From Pseudomonadota bacterium (GTDB taxonomy: Bacteria; Pseudomonadota; Alphaproteobacteria; Rhizobiales; Hyphomicrobiaceae): a DNA stretch of 6,472 bases. The stretch is taken from assembly GCA_021813195.1 (NCBI GenBank), contig JAKALI010000243.1, forward strand, positions 1-6,472, written 5' to 3'. Shown here one piece after another: positions 4,989 through 6,472 of this stretch (its first letter is position 1; every line of letters starts with the position of its first letter). The translations under genes and the position numbers were made by a program. The notes beneath the pieces are model-generated. The model ran no database searches and had not been told where the DNA came from. It worked only from the letters and a program-made list of their open reading frames with translations.

Positions 4989-5947
4989 TCGAGGGATACG
5001 ACGTTAGTCAGTGGCAAGCGAATACCCCGACCGACGGAGCAAGCTTCCTGATCGCCCGCGCCTGCTATGGAACATGGGTTGACTCGATGTATGCCACGCA
5101 CGAACGGCGGGCTCGCGCTGCCGGGCTCGCCGTCGGCGCGTACTGCTTCGGGCGCCATGGCGATGTAGGGGGCCAAGTCGATACGCTCCTTCGGGTCGCG
5201 CCGAACGCAGACTTCTACGCACTCGACCTAGAGTCGGACGGAGCGAATCCGCCCATGACGCATGAAGAGGCAGCGGCCTTCATTCGCGGCATGCACGCGC
5301 GAGGGAAGCGCTGCGGGCTCTATGCATCCGAGTCGGGGTATCCCGAGCTCGGACAGGACTGGCGATGGGTGGCTAACTGGGCCTATCAGCCGTCGATCGA
5401 CTGGCAGTTCTGGCAGCACACAGGGGGGCCGCTCGATCGTGACCGGTTCGCCGGAACGAAGGAAGACTTGGACACGTTCATCGGGAGACAGAAGATGACC
5501 GAACAACCGATCACGCCCGCGCCGGCGCCATACGTTCCGCCGACGGCGGGGAAGACGCCCGGATGGTATGAGCTATCGACGCTCTGGAAGGCCGTACTAT
5601 ACTTGGCCGAAGCGCTCGGATACGACATCACGCCGACTCCGGGTTGGGTCATCCCTGCAGCATCCGTGTACGTGACGAAGGTGGCCCCCAAGACGCCCCA
5701 GAATGCCCCAGAAGCGCCGACCGAGGCGGCACCTGACGTGCAGGCCGCTCCCGCAACTTCCGAGGCCACAGAGGCATCTCTGCCCCCCGAGACACGAGAG
5801 GTTGAAGTCGCAGAAGGGGATACGCTCTACAGCATCGCGCAGCGCGAGCTAGGTAGCGGAGCTCGCTGGCCCGACATCGTCAACGCGAACGGCCTAGACC
5901 CGTTGGAGCCGCTCCCGCCACGGCTGCGCGTTCCAAAGGCGGTGTAA
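4985..5947 (+). CDS. GH25 lysozyme endolysin with C-terminal LysM domain
   Basis: A protein of 320 residues. Residues 1-168 are a glycoside hydrolase family 25 domain. GYDVSQWQ (4-11) contains the conserved Asp6. [10 protein letters not shown] holds the DxE pair Asp81 and Glu83, where Glu83 is the probable general acid. [10 protein letters not shown] (111-120), WVANWAYQP (128-136), FWQHTGG (142-148) and DLDTFIG (161-167) follow in family order. GH25 enzymes cut the beta-1,4 bond between N-acetylmuramic acid and N-acetylglucosamine. A Pro-rich linker (173-190) precedes a short region with [21 protein letters not shown] (192-212), then a second Pro/Ala-rich linker, then LysM at about 272-318 ([14 protein letters not shown]), which binds glycan. 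There is no signal peptide, so release through the upstream holin candidate is expected. GGGAG (4970-4974) lies 10 bases before the start. An internal start at Met171 may yield a separate LysM subunit. Confidence 0.95.
   Translation: MIEGYDVSQWQANTPTDGASFLIARACYGTWVDSMYATHERRARAAGLAVGAYCFGRHGDVGGQVDTLLRVAPNADFYALDLESDGANPPMTHEEAAAFIRGMHARGKRCGLYASESGYPELGQDWRWVANWAYQPSIDWQFWQHTGGPLDRDRFAGTKEDLDTFIGRQKMTEQPITPAPAPYVPPTAGKTPGWYELSTLWKAVLYLAEALGYDITPTPGWVIPAASVYVTKVAPKTPQNAPEAPTEAAPDVQAAPATSEATEASLPPETREVEVAEGDTLYSIAQRELGSGARWPDIVNANGLDPLEPLPPRLRVPKAV
5483..5497 (+). promoter_or_regulatory. Internal ribosome-binding site and in-frame ATG within the endolysin
   Basis: GGGAGA (5483-5488) is followed after six bases by ATG 5495-5497, which is in frame with the lysozyme gene and encodes Met171. 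The position coincides with the end of the GH25 domain. Initiation here would give a 150-residue protein made of linker, middle segment and LysM domain but no catalytic residues. Several phage endolysins are known to make such a wall-binding subunit from an internal start. The spacing is better than that of the full-length start. Confidence 0.5.
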
Positions 5948-5948
5948 C

Positions 5949-6116
5949 ATGCCACTGCGGAAAGGCACGAGCCGAACGGTGATCTCGGAGAACATCCGAA
6001 GAGAACGCAAGGCAGGAAAGCCGATCAAGCAGGCGATAGCGATTGCGCTGTCAGAGGCTCGACGGAGCGGGACCAAGATTCCGAAGCCGAAGCCGAGGGC
6101 CAAGAAGCTAAGATGA
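5949..6116 (+). CDS. Small basic phage protein, DUF6496-like
   Basis: A protein of 55 residues, starting one base after the endolysin stop, with AAGGCGG-type ribosome-site sequence at 5936-5942. It begins [19 protein letters not shown] and continues with [18 protein letters not shown], a pattern I recall from a widespread family of tiny phage and bacterial proteins (MPL.KGkS..tIs.NI...aGkp.kQAiAIAls.A), often labelled DUF6496. The tail is Lys/Arg/Pro-rich. The predicted charge is strongly positive with two short helices, which would suit nucleic-acid binding, but no function is established to my knowledge. The stop codon overlaps the next start (ATGA at 6113-6116). Confidence 0.85.
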   Translation: MPLRKGTSRTVISENIRRERKAGKPIKQAIAIALSEARRSGTKIPKPKPRAKKLR

Positions 6117-6307
6117 ATCTGAAATTGCCGCGCCTGGCCCGTCGCAAGAGCCCGCAAGTACTCGTGTGGGTACTCTACGACGATGGCCACGAGGCGATGA
6201 TCGGACCGATGGATCGGTTCGCTGCGGAGGCCTTCTTGGCCGTGAAGCTTGCGCAGATGCCGTACTACAGCGGCCATCTCGTGCGAAAGGCCCGTATCAT
6301 CGTGTAG
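6113..6307 (+). CDS. Small protein of unknown function
   Basis: A protein of 64 residues whose ATG overlaps the preceding stop by an ATGA junction, implying coupled translation; AAGAAG at 6102-6107 is a weak ribosome site. The N-terminus is basic ([12 protein letters not shown]). The core [18 protein letters not shown] looks like a beta hairpin and is followed by an amphipathic helix ([15 protein letters not shown]) and a basic end. It has no membrane segment or signal peptide. I do not recognise the family. It could be a small regulatory or accessory protein that closes this transcription unit, because a terminator-like element follows about 40 bases downstream. Confidence 0.7.
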   Translation: MNLKLPRLARRKSPQVLVWVLYDDGHEAMIGPMDRFAAEAFLAVKLAQMPYYSGHLVRKARIIV

Positions 6308-6310
6308 AAT

Positions 6311-6339
6311 GGGGCGTGCGCAATAGGCGCACAAGCCCC
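6311..6339 (+). other. Stem-loop directly after the last gene
   Basis: GGGGCGTGCGC (6311-6321) pairs with GCGCAC and GCCCC (6327-6332 and 6335-6339), interrupted only by a two-base AA bulge, around an AATAG loop. No T-tract follows. A -10-like TAGAAT lies immediately upstream at 6305-6310 without a convincing -35. The element could be part of a 3' untranslated structure or of a small RNA that ends at the terminator just downstream. Confidence 0.5.
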
Positions 6340-6346
6340 GGGCGGC

Positions 6347-6396
6347 AGGCCCCGATCCTTGTCTTCTGAGTTCAACAGGGATCGGGGCCTTTCTCT
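6347..6396 (+). terminator. Probable intrinsic terminator
   Basis: AGGCCCCGATCC (6347-6358) and GGATCGGGGCCT (6379-6390) form a perfect 12-bp GC-rich stem, followed by TTCTCT. The loop of 20 bases is longer than usual and the T-tract is imperfect, but position at the end of the co-directional gene cluster supports termination on the + strand. Confidence 0.65.
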
Positions 6397-6404
6397 GTCT
6401 AGAG

Positions 6405-6450
6405 CCCGCCGTCAAGGGCGCCGGCAGGCAGCCTGTGCTACTACGGCGGG
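6405..6450. repeat. Inverted repeat in the 3' non-coding region
   Basis: CCCGCCGT (6405-6412) pairs with ACGGCGGG (6443-6450). A smaller CAGG/CCTG pair (6425-6428 and 6432-6435) lies inside. It could be an operator, part of a structured RNA, or the leader of a gene that begins past the window edge. I see no gene in 6308-6472. Confidence 0.4.
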
Positions 6451-6462
6451 GCAGTCGGGCGC

Positions 6463-6469
6463 GGGAGGG
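6463..6469 (+). promoter_or_regulatory. Possible Shine-Dalgarno site of a gene beyond the window
   Basis: GGGAGGG lies three bases before the window edge, the right place for a start codon just outside. Judged on sequence alone; the next gene cannot be seen. Confidence 0.3.
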
Positions 6470-6472
6470 ACA

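Noticed and set aside
5894..6415. A 173-residue minus-strand frame across the two small genes and the terminator
   Set aside because: It runs antisense to two coupled genes and through a terminator-like stem, with no recognisable domain or ribosome site noted; treated as a shadow, though a CAYC pair in it is mildly zinc-finger-like.

Overview
The window looks like part of a bacteriophage genome, or a prophage or environmental phage contig. It is GC-rich (roughly 60 % by eye) and compact, and every gene is on the + strand. Neighbouring genes either overlap by an ATGA or are separated by only 1 to 17 bases; the one long gap (about 105 bases) is after the first gene. Several start codons have clear purine-rich Shine-Dalgarno sites, the best being AAGGAGG at 1827-1833, so the host is a bacterium with a canonical anti-Shine-Dalgarno sequence. 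Nothing in the window identifies the host.

Layout. (1) 3-542 is the 3' part of a beta-rich protein whose frame is open through the left edge; I suspect a capsid protein of jelly-roll type. (2) 543-647 holds a perfect 14-bp stem-loop whose loop is complementary to an upstream segment. (3) 648-2672 encodes a Gly/Ala-repeat protein with a C-terminal membrane anchor, a beta-rich structural protein and a polyglycine adhesin-like protein. (4) 2676-4701 encodes three consecutive proteins that each end in a C-terminal membrane segment: a peptidoglycan hydrolase and two proteins I do not recognise. The anchors of those last two are clearly related to each other. (5) 4719-5947 is a lysis pair: a small holin-like membrane protein overlapping a GH25 lysozyme with a LysM domain. 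The lysozyme has an internal in-frame start site with its own Shine-Dalgarno sequence. (6) 5949-6307 holds two small overlapping genes, the first resembling a small basic phage family (DUF6496-like). (7) 6308-6472 is non-coding and contains three inverted repeats, the middle one terminator-like.

How it may work together. The enzymes give two peptidoglycan-cutting activities: a membrane-anchored one (2676-3413) that suits entry from a virion, and a free GH25 lysozyme next to a holin candidate that suits host lysis. The polyglycine protein suits receptor binding. Four of the seven genes between 648 and 4701 plus the lysis gene at 4719 encode membrane-spanning proteins, and the repeated C-terminal anchors are unusual for a tailed-phage structural module. 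They would fit a tailless phage with an internal membrane (tectivirus, corticovirus or sphaerolipovirus-like lifestyle). This is an inference: no packaging ATPase, complete capsid gene or replication gene lies in the window to confirm it.
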